Below, piece by piece: positions 17,055 through 25,240 of a DNA stretch of 64,000 nt. The notes under the pieces were generated by a model. That model was not told the origin of the DNA. It saw only the letters and a program-made list of their open reading frames with translations, and searched no databases. A program made the translations under genes and the position numbers. This DNA comes from Oleiagrimonas sp. C23AA (GTDB lineage: Bacteria; Pseudomonadota; Gammaproteobacteria; Xanthomonadales; Rhodanobacteraceae), in NCBI RefSeq assembly GCF_011759385.1, contig NZ_JAARLY010000001.1, positions 496,001-560,000 on the forward strand, in the 5' to 3' direction. How positions within the stretch are numbered: the first letter of the stretch is position 1; each line of letters opens with the position of its first letter.

Positions 17055-17761
17055 GGCGTCCTCCGGGCTGCCTTCACGACGATGCGTGTGCTGACAAGGG
17101 GACGCTGGCCGGTTCAGGTCGCGCGAGTATTGATTGGGGTCAATGTTTGTTTCCAACCGGGGATCAAGGCATTGGCCGGACTTCCTGCATTGCAGGGCCC
17201 GCCGGGCTGGATGCTGGCCACATTTGCAGGTACGTCTCGGATTAACCGAGGCGGCCGTCGCCTGACGCCGCCGCAATCCATGCCGGTCAATGCGCCCCTG
17301 GGCTGTGGCCAGAAGTGAACCTGACCCCGTTCTGCCAGATGCATGGTGCGGCATGGCCACACCGTCGGCGCGTCCGAGCTGCCTGTTCCTACCGTATGTT
17401 TTCGATTTACCCGAGGTCAGCACGGTAAGGCTGACGGCGGCGGACTTGCGGCGCTCCAGCACCTGCGCGCTGGCATGGCCGGTGCCGTCCGGCGGCCAGG
17501 CACATGCCGTTTGCCGGCAATGGCAAGCGGGTATCGGCGGGCGACCTGGACCAGGCACAAGAAGGAGACCGCGTCATCGGCCTGCTGGCCTGACGTATGT
17601 GTCGGCGTGAGCCTGACGCGCTGTCGGATCAGACCTGACTCGGCGGCTTTGCAAGTGTGGGTTTGAAACGGCGTCGCGTATGTAGGCCTTCGCTGACGCG
17701 GCCGTCAGTGACATCTGCACTTTTCCGTCGGCGGAGATACCAAAAGCGTGTTTCACCCACC
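17055..17761. other. Gene-poor stretch with repeat half-unit
   Basis: A half unit of the dispersed palindromic element lies at 17312-17334 (AGTGAACCTGACCCCGTTCT). No frame gives a recognisable protein; short frames around 17500-17580 may be gene debris. The stretch leads into the isopeptidase remnant. Confidence 0.45.
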
Positions 17762-18042
17762 TTGAATCTGGACAGGATTCACGCCCGATGCTGATGCCGC
17801 TTCCGGAGCAGGAATACATGTTCTCGCTTGGCTATGCCATCCCGCTGATGCCCAACCATCGCGCGGACCTGTACGTGTTTCCCGATTAGCCACGCAACAA
17901 GTTTCGGTCTCGGCACAAGCTGGCGGTGTACCAACGGAACCGGGATGGGTGCCGGTTCTGGCTGCATGGCTGCGAGGACCCGGCGCCTTCCAGGCGGACG
18001 CAATATGCACGCTGGCGAATGATGCGCCAGCGTGTGGAATAA
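17762..18042 (+). pseudogene. C-terminal remnant of a lasso isopeptidase, locus 2
   Basis: From EQEYMFSLGYAIPLM to QYARWRMMRQRVE this stretch aligns with the last ~90 residues of the isopeptidase ending at 1326 (EQEYMYALDYEIPLI ... QYARWRVMRQHVK). It carries a TAG where the Asn of FPNEPH stood (FPD-stop-PRNK), and the catalytic His has become Asn. Upstream similarity fades through a one-base shift at about 17780. It cannot encode an enzyme. Confidence 0.88.
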
Positions 18043-18120
18043 GCGGGCGTGGGCGTTCCATCCGCCTATGCCGGTGGCGCACGGATGCTGTCGTCATGTT
18101 CCTGAGCTATGGCGTGGTGA

Positions 18121-19536
18121 CTACGCAGGCGATGCGTCACCTGCCAAGTGCGGTGGGTTTACGGTGTCTTGGCTCTGGCCCGATTGCAGCGCGCCCGCCA
18201 ACGCTTTCGCGGCCACGCGGATCTCCGGCATGGCCGTGCACTCCCATTGGGAACCGCGCAGCAGCGACCCGATGGCATACAGCCGGCCCATCGCGCGGCC
18301 CTGGGCGTTTATCAGCGCCCCGTTGGGTAGCGCGGCCAAGCCCAGCTGCAGGGGATCGGCACGGACCAGGCCGTCCTCGATGAGCTGCGACAGCAGCGGG
18401 TGGCGCGTATAGCCCACCGTGGTATCAAGCCCGGTGGCCTGGACTACGACATCTGCTGGCAGTGTGCTGTGAACCTGCGTGGCTCGGTGGCGCACGTGGA
18501 CCTGAAGGTTGTCCTCGCCATCCACCTTGAGCACGCGCGCCGCATGCACTTGCAGGCGCTTGTTGTCGATCAATCGCTGGATGGCATCAGCCGAGCCCGG
18601 CGCCATGCGATGGCGGCCGGCTTCCCACAACCAGCGCAGGCGATGCAGGAACTGCCTGCGTTGCTCCAGCGTCATCGACTGCCACAGACGCGCGTTGATG
18701 GGCCGCATGCCATCAAGGAGGCTGCGCCAGTCACTGGTGGGGGCTTCGTGCATGGCTCGGCGAAACTGGCGCAGCATCGCCAACGGGCCATGGCAGGCCA
18801 GCAACCTGGCGTTGAGCCGGGCCTGGTGTGGGCATGGCGCCAGCGGCTCGACAGGGTGCCGAAACGGCAGCTGGCCGTGCCGGGACACCGCTACAAGCTC
18901 GGCGTGCGGCCAGCGCGATGCGGCCGACAGCAGGGTGTCGACGGCGGTCAAACCCGTGCCGATCACCACATAGCGGCGGGGCGCGTTTTCAAGCTCAGGC
19001 GGGCGCCATGGGTCGACGACGTAGCGTCCACTTGCCAAGGCTCGCTGCGTCACGGCCCGCAGCGGGCGCGGCGACAGGGCGCCCAGGGCCAGTACCACCG
19101 AATGCGCCTGGATACGATGGCCTGAGGCCAGCTGCACCACCAGGGAACCATCCGGCAAGGCCTGGATACGTTCGGCCGATGGTTCGTGCACCTGGAAATG
19201 CCGTCCGCGGATCCGCGCCTCTTCCATCCGCCCCTGTATCTGCGCTTCGATGAAGTCACCAAACAGCCCACGGGGCAGGAAGTCCGCGCCGGACACGCCC
19301 GCGCGGTGGCGCATGGCATGTTGCAGGAATTGCTCTTCGTGCTCGGCGAACAGGCCCATGCCCGAGGCGCGTACGTTGAGAAGATGCTGCTCGTTGTCTG
19401 TGGCGTAGGCAATACCACGGCCGGTGGCCTGACCGCCGGTGACCCAATGCACCGTGCCGACGGCGGTGGCCTGCAGCAGTTCACCAAATACGGCCGAGCC
19501 GGCCGCGCCACCGCCGATGATCGCGATGTTGTACAT
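18121..19536 (-). CDS. FAD/NAD(P)-binding flavoprotein (COG4529-like)
   Basis: The 471-residue protein starts MYNIAIIGGGAAGSAVFGEL, a Rossmann GxGxxG motif for FAD. Downstream come RGIAYATDNEQHLLNV (typical of the COG4529 group), a second dinucleotide site (RYVVIGTGLTAVDTLL) and a late VVQATGLDTT. The catalysed reaction of this group is not established; ornithine monooxygenase-like folds are related. It probably forms an operon with the cysteine dioxygenase-like gene 72 bp upstream. Both sit between the isopeptidase remnant and the broken cyclase of lasso locus 2. Confidence 0.82.
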   Translation of the reverse strand: MYNIAIIGGGAAGSAVFGELLQATAVGTVHWVTGGQATGRGIAYATDNEQHLLNVRASGMGLFAEHEEQFLQHAMRHRAGVSGADFLPRGLFGDFIEAQIQGRMEEARIRGRHFQVHEPSAERIQALPDGSLVVQLASGHRIQAHSVVLALGALSPRPLRAVTQRALASGRYVVDPWRPPELENAPRRYVVIGTGLTAVDTLLSAASRWPHAELVAVSRHGQLPFRHPVEPLAPCPHQARLNARLLACHGPLAMLRQFRRAMHEAPTSDWRSLLDGMRPINARLWQSMTLEQRRQFLHRLRWLWEAGRHRMAPGSADAIQRLIDNKRLQVHAARVLKVDGEDNLQVHVRHRATQVHSTLPADVVVQATGLDTTVGYTRHPLLSQLIEDGLVRADPLQLGLAALPNGALINAQGRAMGRLYAIGSLLRGSQWECTAMPEIRVAAKALAGALQSGQSQDTVNPPHLAGDASPA

Positions 19537-19608
19537 GGTTTGACTCTCATGTTCGGTCGCGGACACGTCGCCCTCATGGGCAACGGCGCTTGTGCTGAAA
19601 ACCCTGGC

Positions 19609-20196
19609 TCAGGCGAACGTGTGTTCGCTCAGCGCCGATGGCGTACCCGTGGTCCAGTGGCCGCGAGTGTCCTTTTGGAATACTTGGTAGCGCTGCAGAT
19701 CGCCGCCGTAGACATGCAGCGACAGCGCGGTCCGGTGCAGGGATGCGTTGCGGCATTGATGCGCGTAGTCGGCCCCACTGAACATGGTGTGGTCGCCGAT
19801 GCCGAGCACAGTGGTGTCTTTGTGCACCAACTGAGGTTGTGCCGACGTGGTGAGCTGATAGGAGGTCACTTCCAGCACGCCATCGAGCACCAGTTCGATG
19901 CCCCATAGTCCGTCATGATCGTGGATGGGCGTGGTGTAGCCGGCGGGCCAGACGATCAGCAGCACGCTGTATCCGGTGTCTGCCGGGTCGGCCAGCGGCA
20001 GGCGGTGTAAGCGCCCGGATTCAATGGACCGGTCCATCTGATTGGCACGAGGGCATCCCTCCCAGCGGACGGCCGACGTCAGTGCCTCAGCCAAGCCAGG
20101 ACGCCTCACGGGAGGTGCCGGGTCCAGGCAGTCGGCCATGGTCTGAAGCACGCGGTGCGTCCAGTCCTGGGTGATCGAATCGAACATGCTTTTCAT
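19609..20196 (-). CDS. Cysteine dioxygenase-like cupin protein
   Basis: The 195-residue protein has a cupin core with iron-ligand pattern TPIHDHDGLWGIELVLDG and a distal His in YAHQCRNAS, as in type I cysteine dioxygenases. These non-haem iron enzymes oxidise cysteine or related thiols to sulfinates. AGGAAA precedes the ATG. It is the first gene of a likely two-gene operon with the flavoprotein at 18121. Substrate identity is uncertain because many bacterial homologues act on 3-mercaptopropionate or other thiols. Confidence 0.8.
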   Translation of the reverse strand: MKSMFDSITQDWTHRVLQTMADCLDPAPPVRRPGLAEALTSAVRWEGCPRANQMDRSIESGRLHRLPLADPADTGYSVLLIVWPAGYTTPIHDHDGLWGIELVLDGVLEVTSYQLTTSAQPQLVHKDTTVLGIGDHTMFSGADYAHQCRNASLHRTALSLHVYGGDLQRYQVFQKDTRGHWTTGTPSALSEHTFA

Positions 20197-20455
20197 GATC
20201 TTTCCTGGGTCAATGGGCCCAGGGTCGAATCAAGCATCACGCTCATAAAAGGCTTGTTAGCAGGAAATCTCGGTTTTGCAGGCGAAGGCGGGATGAATGA
20301 TCAGCTTAAGCAGGGAAGTCATTGAATAAATAGATATTTGTAAGATATATGGAGTTCCATTCATACATAAAAAATATAAAAGATTAGGAAATCCGTCTTA
20401 CCGCAAGGCGCTGCGTATGGATGGCCGTTCCTTGGTGCGAAAAGCGCAGGCCGGG
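20197..20455. other. AT-rich spacer upstream of dioxygenase-like gene
   Basis: The stretch 20310-20400 is strongly AT-rich (runs such as ATAAAAAATATAAAAGATT) in an otherwise GC-rich region. It probably holds the promoter of the dioxygenase/flavoprotein operon on the minus strand. No gene was recognised. Confidence 0.5.
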
Positions 20456-21298
20456 TCAGGCGTGATTGCGCACCCAGATCTCGATCATGCACAAGTCGAA
20501 CAGGCGGCCCTCGCCGTGGCGAGGTTTTGGCCCTGGGTTATCCACATCCAACAGGCAGCCTCCAACAATCGACGAATCCAGCCCGCCGGAAAGCTCCAGT
20601 AGCACGTGGCGATCGGTTTCGGCCTTGGCCTGGACGGCTGTTGTGATGGCCTCCCGCAGCATGAGCGCGGCCTAGGTAGGGTCGGTTTGCCGCTGCGTTT
20701 CGGCGACGAATTGCCACGGTGACCAGGCAAGGTGGGTGGCGGTATTTCCTGCATCGACCGCAAGCAGACACCCCGGCAGCAATTCACGCACGTCGACAAG
20801 GCCGGTGCGGGAGATCTTCATGTGCGGATGGCGTACGTTGTGTCGCACGAATTCCTCGTCGATGCAGTCCCGGTACAGACCAAGGCCAGATGCCAGCGCC
20901 AGGTCGCCAGTGATGAATCCATGACCCTGCGCAAGGTCATAGACGCACGCCAGGCCCCCCGATGGATCGCGCATCACGGTGAAGCCCCCGGAGCTGGACT
21001 CGACCGGCTGAAACAACAGGTATTTGCCCCAGAGCTGCTCAAGCAGTTGCTGCCGGAACCTGGCGGGTGTTGGCGCGGCGGGCAGGTCCATGGGATTCAC
21101 CACGGGGCGTCCGTGCCTGTCATAAAGTTCGCCGAGCAGCAGGCCACCGCCGGGCAGCGTCATTACGGGTGCTTCTCTGGCGGCGAACACCATCATGTGG
21201 CCAACCTGTCCCCGATAACTCATGCGCTGGGTGGCCAGTGTGCTGACGTATTGTTCTCCGAAAGCCTTGGCGGTCAAGGCGATATAGCGGTGGCTCAT
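20456..21298 (-). pseudogene. Ruined lasso cyclase gene, locus 2
   Basis: The first ~208 codons match the cyclase of locus 1 (MSHRYIALTAKAFGEQ). A TAG at 20672-20674 then replaces the Ser codon of EPTSAAL. After it the frame continues through the PP-loop (LELSGGLDSSIVGGCLL), and two internal deletions remove about 670 and 205 bases relative to locus 1, joining to the native end FDLCMIE...RNHA. The remaining 843 bp compare with 1728 bp in the intact gene. No functional cyclase can be made. The TGATG overlap with the B gene is still present. Confidence 0.93.
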
Positions 21299-21984
21299 CA
21301 GATCACCTGGGTCGGGACGTGGGCTTGCGTGGTGCCCAGGGCTCCGTTCAACACCCATGAGCCGTGTTGAACCCATGCGTGGGCGGAGAATGGATCGGCA
21401 GCGATGCTCAACACGAGCCGAGCGTGCAGGCCGTGGGCGGCGAGAAAGCGGACCATCGCCAGCGGGTCGATCAGGCGGCGCGTGGGGATGGGCACGAAAG
21501 GACGCCCGCGATGGCATTGCATGGACGCTTCCAGCGGGCGCTGGTGGTAGCGGGCATCATCGTCGCCGGGTGGTAAAGCGTTCCGCTGCCGGTAGCCGCT
21601 CAAGGTCGTGAGAATGGACTTCAGGGGCCGCGTGTTCAGTTGCCTGCGTATCGCCGCGACGCTGAGAAACCCCTGGCTTGCCGCCGGGACCGAAGCTGGG
21701 ATGTCGGCGTTGGGCACTTCAAGCGCGCCATGCCTGGGCGCCATGGTCTTGGTGGTGGCGCACGAGGTGGGCACCTCGGGGGAGAACACACCACGCTCGA
21801 TCAGTGGAGCGACATCGACGTCCGTTCCATCGACGTCCGTTCGGTTGGGGGTGTCCAGGTAATCGCGCAACTGACGTTTCAGCGCCTGGCACCGCTGAAA
21901 ATATCGGTCCTTCCGGATGTCGAGGACAAACAGTCGACCGTCCAGTTGGCAGAACGAAAGGTCTTCACCCAGATAGCCGATCAT
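21298..21984 (-). CDS. Lasso B protein with lost catalytic Cys, locus 2
   Basis: The frame is open over 228 residues and closely resembles the locus 1 B protein: a PqqD-like recognition domain (DGRLFVLDIRKDRYFQ) and a peptidase-like domain. However, the catalytic Cys codon TGC is CGC here (PTRRLIDP in place of PTRCLVDS, codon 21475-21477), and the acidic residue 12 after His is Gly (LNGALG). A short duplication (TDVDGTDVD) is also present near residue 60. It is unlikely to cleave leaders, but its recognition domain could still bind them. ATG at 21984 is the only Met fitting the paralogue. Confidence 0.85.
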   Translation of the reverse strand: MIGYLGEDLSFCQLDGRLFVLDIRKDRYFQRCQALKRQLRDYLDTPNRTDVDGTDVDVAPLIERGVFSPEVPTSCATTKTMAPRHGALEVPNADIPASVPAASQGFLSVAAIRRQLNTRPLKSILTTLSGYRQRNALPPGDDDARYHQRPLEASMQCHRGRPFVPIPTRRLIDPLAMVRFLAAHGLHARLVLSIAADPFSAHAWVQHGSWVLNGALGTTQAHVPTQVI

Positions 21985-21999
21985 CGTCGTGGCCCAGGA

Positions 22000-22027
22000 A
22001 AAAGGGACGCGCCCAGTGACGCGTCCC
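22000..22027 (-). terminator. Hairpin with U-run between precursor and B gene, locus 2
   Basis: On the minus strand GGGACGCG pairs with CGCGTCCC around TCACTGGG and is followed by TTTTT. It matches the position of the hairpin in locus 1, but the stem differs at paired positions, so base pairing has been kept while sequence changed. Confidence 0.78.
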
Positions 22028-22033
22028 AAGGGG

Positions 22034-22174
22034 TCAGCTTTCGGAAATACCCATGACCTGGGTGCCACCGATGGCCTCATCGTTACCGAGGCCGCCCTGG
22101 GTATCGACGCTGGCCAAGCCGAGTTCGATCACGTCTTCCGACGCCTGGGTGCGGGTGTCTTGGTGGGCGTTCAT
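22034..22174 (-). CDS. Xanthomonin-type lasso peptide precursor, locus 2
   Basis: The 46-residue ORF has a TAGGAG ribosome site. The leader differs from that of locus 1 at six of 26 positions, mostly in the first ten residues, yet ends in the same SVDTQ. The predicted core GGLGNDEAIGGTQVMGISES is identical except for the last residue (Ser for Asp), which is often trimmed in related peptides. The gene is intact although the B and C genes next to it are not, so maturation would require the locus 1 enzymes. Selection on the core is suggested by the contrast with the leader. Confidence 0.92.
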   Translation of the reverse strand: MNAHQDTRTQASEDVIELGLASVDTQGGLGNDEAIGGTQVMGISES

Positions 22175-22235
22175 ATCAGTCTCCTACTGTTGGCGTCGTC
22201 GCGGCTCCATGGCGAGGGCAACGTAGGAAGCAAAT

Positions 22236-22292
22236 ATTTTAATTATCAATTAATTATCTGATAATTATTTACGCAGTGTGACGCCCGTCACA
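22236..22292 (-). promoter_or_regulatory. Promoter region of precursor 2 with perfect CRP-type site
   Basis: TGTGA-CGCCCG-TCACA at 22277-22292 is a perfect CRP/Clp consensus. Towards the gene lies an AT-rich stretch with TAAAAT on the minus strand (22236-22241) as a possible -10 box. The stretch CCTACGTTG just downstream is shared with locus 1. The remaining spacer up to the TetR gene at 22531 holds no supported gene. Confidence 0.62.
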
Positions 22293-22530
22293 GCTGAAGT
22301 CGTGATGCGTTCAACCGTCGTTGCAGGCTTTCAGAGCGAGGAAGTTGGCTGCCGAACCCACGCGGTTGTCATCAACGAGTGAGCATCCCGTCTGGTTTGA
22401 GTCACCGGCCCAGAATGGAGTCGAGCGGACACTGACAGTGGGGTTCCGGCGATCATTCGAAGCACAAGTGGCGACTGCAATTTATATATCATCGCTATAC
22501 GGCTGATTGTATCGCCGCTATAGTTCATGC

Positions 22531-23103
22531 ATGAACATGCGTGCCGCTTTGCTTACTGCTGCTTTGAAGGTGCTCGAGAACGAAGGCGAGGCTCGGTTCT
22601 CGACGCGTGCCGTTTGTCACTTGGCCAAGGTCACCGCCCCCACGCTCTATCACCACTACGGGAGTGCTGATGGGCTGTTGAGCGCAGCGATGACGGAGGC
22701 GTTCTCCCAGTTTCTGGCCAGCAAGAAAGCGGCAGCGAAGTCCAGCGATCCGGTCGTTGCCCTGCGAGAGGGTTGGGATGACTACGTCCGCTTCGCTGCG
22801 GCGCGTCCTCGCATCTATGCCGCGATGATGAGTCGTGTCCTTCAGGGCGCCCAGATTCCGGCGGCCCAGCAGGCGTTCGCGCTTCTGCTCGAGCGCATTT
22901 CAACCATTCAAGATGAGGGGCGGCTTGCACTTGAAGTCGAGGTTGCCGCTGACCTGATGTGGGCGTCGGCGAACGCTGCGTCGCAACTGTATGTAACGGC
23001 CCAACTGCGTGGCACCGAGCCACCCACCAAGGGCGTTCTCGAGGCCATTTGCGCAAACGCATTGAGCGCCATCCTGGTTCCAGCTGCTGTATCGGAGGGC
23101 TGA
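22531..23103 (+). CDS. TetR-family regulator
   Basis: The 190-residue protein starts MNMRAALLTAALKVLENEG. It has a TetR helix-turn-helix (FSTRAVCHLAKVTAPTLYHHYG) and a variable ligand-binding C-domain (about residues 70-185). The stop is 5 bp from the next gene, so the two form an operon. ATCGCTATA at 22491 and CGCCGCTATA at 22513 are direct repeats upstream that could be operator sites. The regulator probably controls its own operon with the epimerase-like gene. Confidence 0.88.
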   Translation: MNMRAALLTAALKVLENEGEARFSTRAVCHLAKVTAPTLYHHYGSADGLLSAAMTEAFSQFLASKKAAAKSSDPVVALREGWDDYVRFAAARPRIYAAMMSRVLQGAQIPAAQQAFALLLERISTIQDEGRLALEVEVAADLMWASANAASQLYVTAQLRGTEPPTKGVLEAICANALSAILVPAAVSEG

Positions 23104-23108
23104 TCGCC

Positions 23109-24071
23109 ATGCGTATTCTTGTCACGGGAGGCACCGGTTTTCTTGGTGGCTACTTGATCCGGCAACTTGCACAAGCGGGCCACCAGGTGATTGCCCTGAC
23201 TCGCTCATCGGCGTCTCATGGGCCGCTGCGGGCATTGGGCGCCTCCCCGGTCGATGGCGACCTTGCGAGCACGGGGCCACCATCGCTCCCGGCGATTGAT
23301 GCTGTCGTGCATGCAGCGGCACTGTTTCGGTTTTCCGGACCGCGCGAACCGTTTTTCCGTACCAATGTGGACGGTACCGGCAGGTTGCTGGCATGGGCCA
23401 AGGAGGCCGGCGCGAAGGTTTTCATCTACATCAGTGCGGCAGGCATCATCATGGATGAAGCTGGCACGCCCGTGCATGGTGCCGATGAGCAGGCAGCGAC
23501 ATTCCCGGACCATTTCTCGGCTTACCTGGCAAGCAAGGCACAGGCGGAATCGATGGTGTTGATGGCCAACATGCCAGGTTTCCGCACGCTGGCGCTTCGT
23601 CCGCCGGCGTTATGGGGCCCTGGTGACCCATTTAGCCGGGCGCTACCTCAGGCCATCGACTCTGGACGGTTTGCCTTCGTCGACCGAGGTGACTATGCCT
23701 TCGACACCTGCCATGTCGACAATGTGGTCGAAGCGGTCCAATGTGCTCTGCAGCACGGCGAGGGTGGGCGCGCCTTTTTCATCACCGATCAAGAGCCACT
23801 GACGTTTCGCCAGTTTGTTGCCTCGCTCGCCAGCATCCAGGGCAGGTCCATCGAGCACGTGCGTTCAATCTCCTACGGCATGGCATCGACGCTTGGTCGC
23901 ATGATGGATGCAATCTGGTCCATCGCGCGTAAAAGCGGCGATCCTCCGATTTCCCGTTCCATGATGCGTATGATCGGGCGCGAGTTCAGTGTCAGCGATC
24001 AGGCCGCGCGCTGCGAGCTCGATTATGTCGGGCGAACGTCTCGCGCCATGGGATTGCGCGGCTATGGATAG
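23109..24071 (+). CDS. NAD-dependent epimerase/dehydratase-family protein
   Basis: The 320-residue protein starts MRILVTGGTGFLGGYLIRQL, an extended-SDR Rossmann motif, with the catalytic Ser in IYISAAG and YLASK (Tyr/Lys pair) near residue 138. The region ALRPPALWGPGD is typical of the 3-beta-hydroxysteroid dehydrogenase / dihydroflavonol reductase-like branch. The substrate is unknown. It is encoded 5 bp after a TetR gene. Confidence 0.88.
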   Translation: MRILVTGGTGFLGGYLIRQLAQAGHQVIALTRSSASHGPLRALGASPVDGDLASTGPPSLPAIDAVVHAAALFRFSGPREPFFRTNVDGTGRLLAWAKEAGAKVFIYISAAGIIMDEAGTPVHGADEQAATFPDHFSAYLASKAQAESMVLMANMPGFRTLALRPPALWGPGDPFSRALPQAIDSGRFAFVDRGDYAFDTCHVDNVVEAVQCALQHGEGGRAFFITDQEPLTFRQFVASLASIQGRSIEHVRSISYGMASTLGRMMDAIWSIARKSGDPPISRSMMRMIGREFSVSDQAARCELDYVGRTSRAMGLRGYG

Positions 24072-24196
24072 TCAAGCCGGCTTCGATGGGCGCCGAAGCA
24101 AGGCGATCTTTCGGGCTCTTGTTAGAGCCTGGCTTGAATTGTTCCAGCCCCAGGGGGGCAAGCCGATACCGCTTCTCCAGCAGGCGATGAGAGCCT

Positions 24197-24823
24197 TTAG
24201 TGAAGGTCTTCTGCACGCTCACTGAGCAGGCTCACAATGCAGGGAACCAGCTTTTTGCGATGCTCGTGATAGTCCCGGAGCGCAGACTTCAAGGCAGGTA
24301 TATCGCTCTTCTGCCAGCAGGTCATCAGCTGCGACAGTTCGTCCTGGGTTTGCTTGACCAGGCTTTGCTTGGCACGGCGCACGGGCGCCAGGCGGTCGTT
24401 GGCGTGGCAAATGGCGCGCTGCAAGGAGTCATGCATGGTCGCGCGGGCCATCGCATCGAACAGCTGCCATGTCCGTTTGGCCATGTCACCGTTGAGCGTT
24501 GCATCCGACGTGCCGTGCCTGTGCTCAGCCGACGCCAGGTTCCTGTCGCAGGCCATCAGCAGCAGGCGTTCCATCCAGTCGTACAGGTCGCGCAGGGCGA
24601 CTTCATTGAGCAACGGTACCTGTAGTCCACCGCGGGCATGGTCGGCGACCAGACCTTCGCCCACCAGGCGGTACAACGCGAACCGGACTGGCGTGGGACT
24701 GGTACGGAACTGGGTGGCGAGCATGGCCGGATCAATGCGTTGGCCAGGAGCGTAGTGCCCTGATCGAAGGTGGCATTTAACCTGCCGGTATACCAGGGCG
24801 CTTTTGGAGTAGGACGTGTTCAT
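24197..24823 (-). CDS. GntR-family regulator, intact paralogue of the lasso-locus regulator
   Basis: The 208-residue protein has a GntR winged helix ([20 protein letters not shown], then [10 protein letters not shown] and [19 protein letters not shown]) and a helical FCD-like effector domain. It is the intact equivalent of the interrupted gene at 4126-4749. Its position on the precursor-distal side of locus 2 mirrors locus 1, although the TetR and epimerase genes now separate it from the precursor. It is the only full-length candidate to regulate both lasso loci. Confidence 0.88.
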   Translation of the reverse strand: MNTSYSKSALVYRQVKCHLRSGHYAPGQRIDPAMLATQFRTSPTPVRFALYRLVGEGLVADHARGGLQVPLLNEVALRDLYDWMERLLLMACDRNLASAEHRHGTSDATLNGDMAKRTWQLFDAMARATMHDSLQRAICHANDRLAPVRRAKQSLVKQTQDELSQLMTCWQKSDIPALKSALRDYHEHRKKLVPCIVSLLSERAEDLH

Positions 24824-25085
24824 CGCGGGACTTCATGTCTGCGGATATCACTCCATTCAAGAATGCGTCTCATATCTATGTCCGCGCAAGACCGTCGACC
24901 GAGCCGCGTAGGTTTAGACGTGAAGCCGGTCGCTTTACGCCGTGCTGCTTGCCGGTGGTGCTGCGGGCCCTCTGGGCGTGCATGCGTTGGCCATGAAGGG
25001 GCGGCGCCTTGTCAGGTTCGTGTTTCAGCGCATCGCTGCGGTTTGGGATTTCATCCCAGATATTACCGAAACCTTACGAAATGCC

Positions 25086-25112
25086 TAAACTTCCTGGATG
25101 TTCGGCCGATAA
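25086..25112 (+). promoter_or_regulatory. Sigma-28 (FliA) promoter of the chemoreceptor gene
   Basis: TAAA (25086-25089), 15 bases, then GCCGATAA (25105-25112) is a perfect match to the flagellar sigma-28 consensus. It lies about 130 bp upstream of a methyl-accepting chemotaxis gene, the usual type of target. The rest of the 24824-25240 spacer shows no gene. Confidence 0.85.
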
Positions 25113-25240
25113 GTCGATTAGGCCCTTCCCGCACAGCCGATGGTTGCGGGGGCCATCTCCCCTGGAGAGATCAAGGACGAGCCGGCGATGCAGGCAGCTA
25201 TAGCCGCCAAGGGTGTCCTTATAAAATCGGGGGGAGCTTT

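Noticed and set aside
17574-17819. 81-residue minus-strand frame near the isopeptidase remnant
   Set aside because: No recognisable family, no ribosome site, and it overlaps gene debris on the other strand.
18121-20196. Cysteine dioxygenase-like gene as a lasso core tailoring enzyme acting on Cys
   Set aside because: Neither precursor core contains Cys; linkage alone is not enough to call tailoring.
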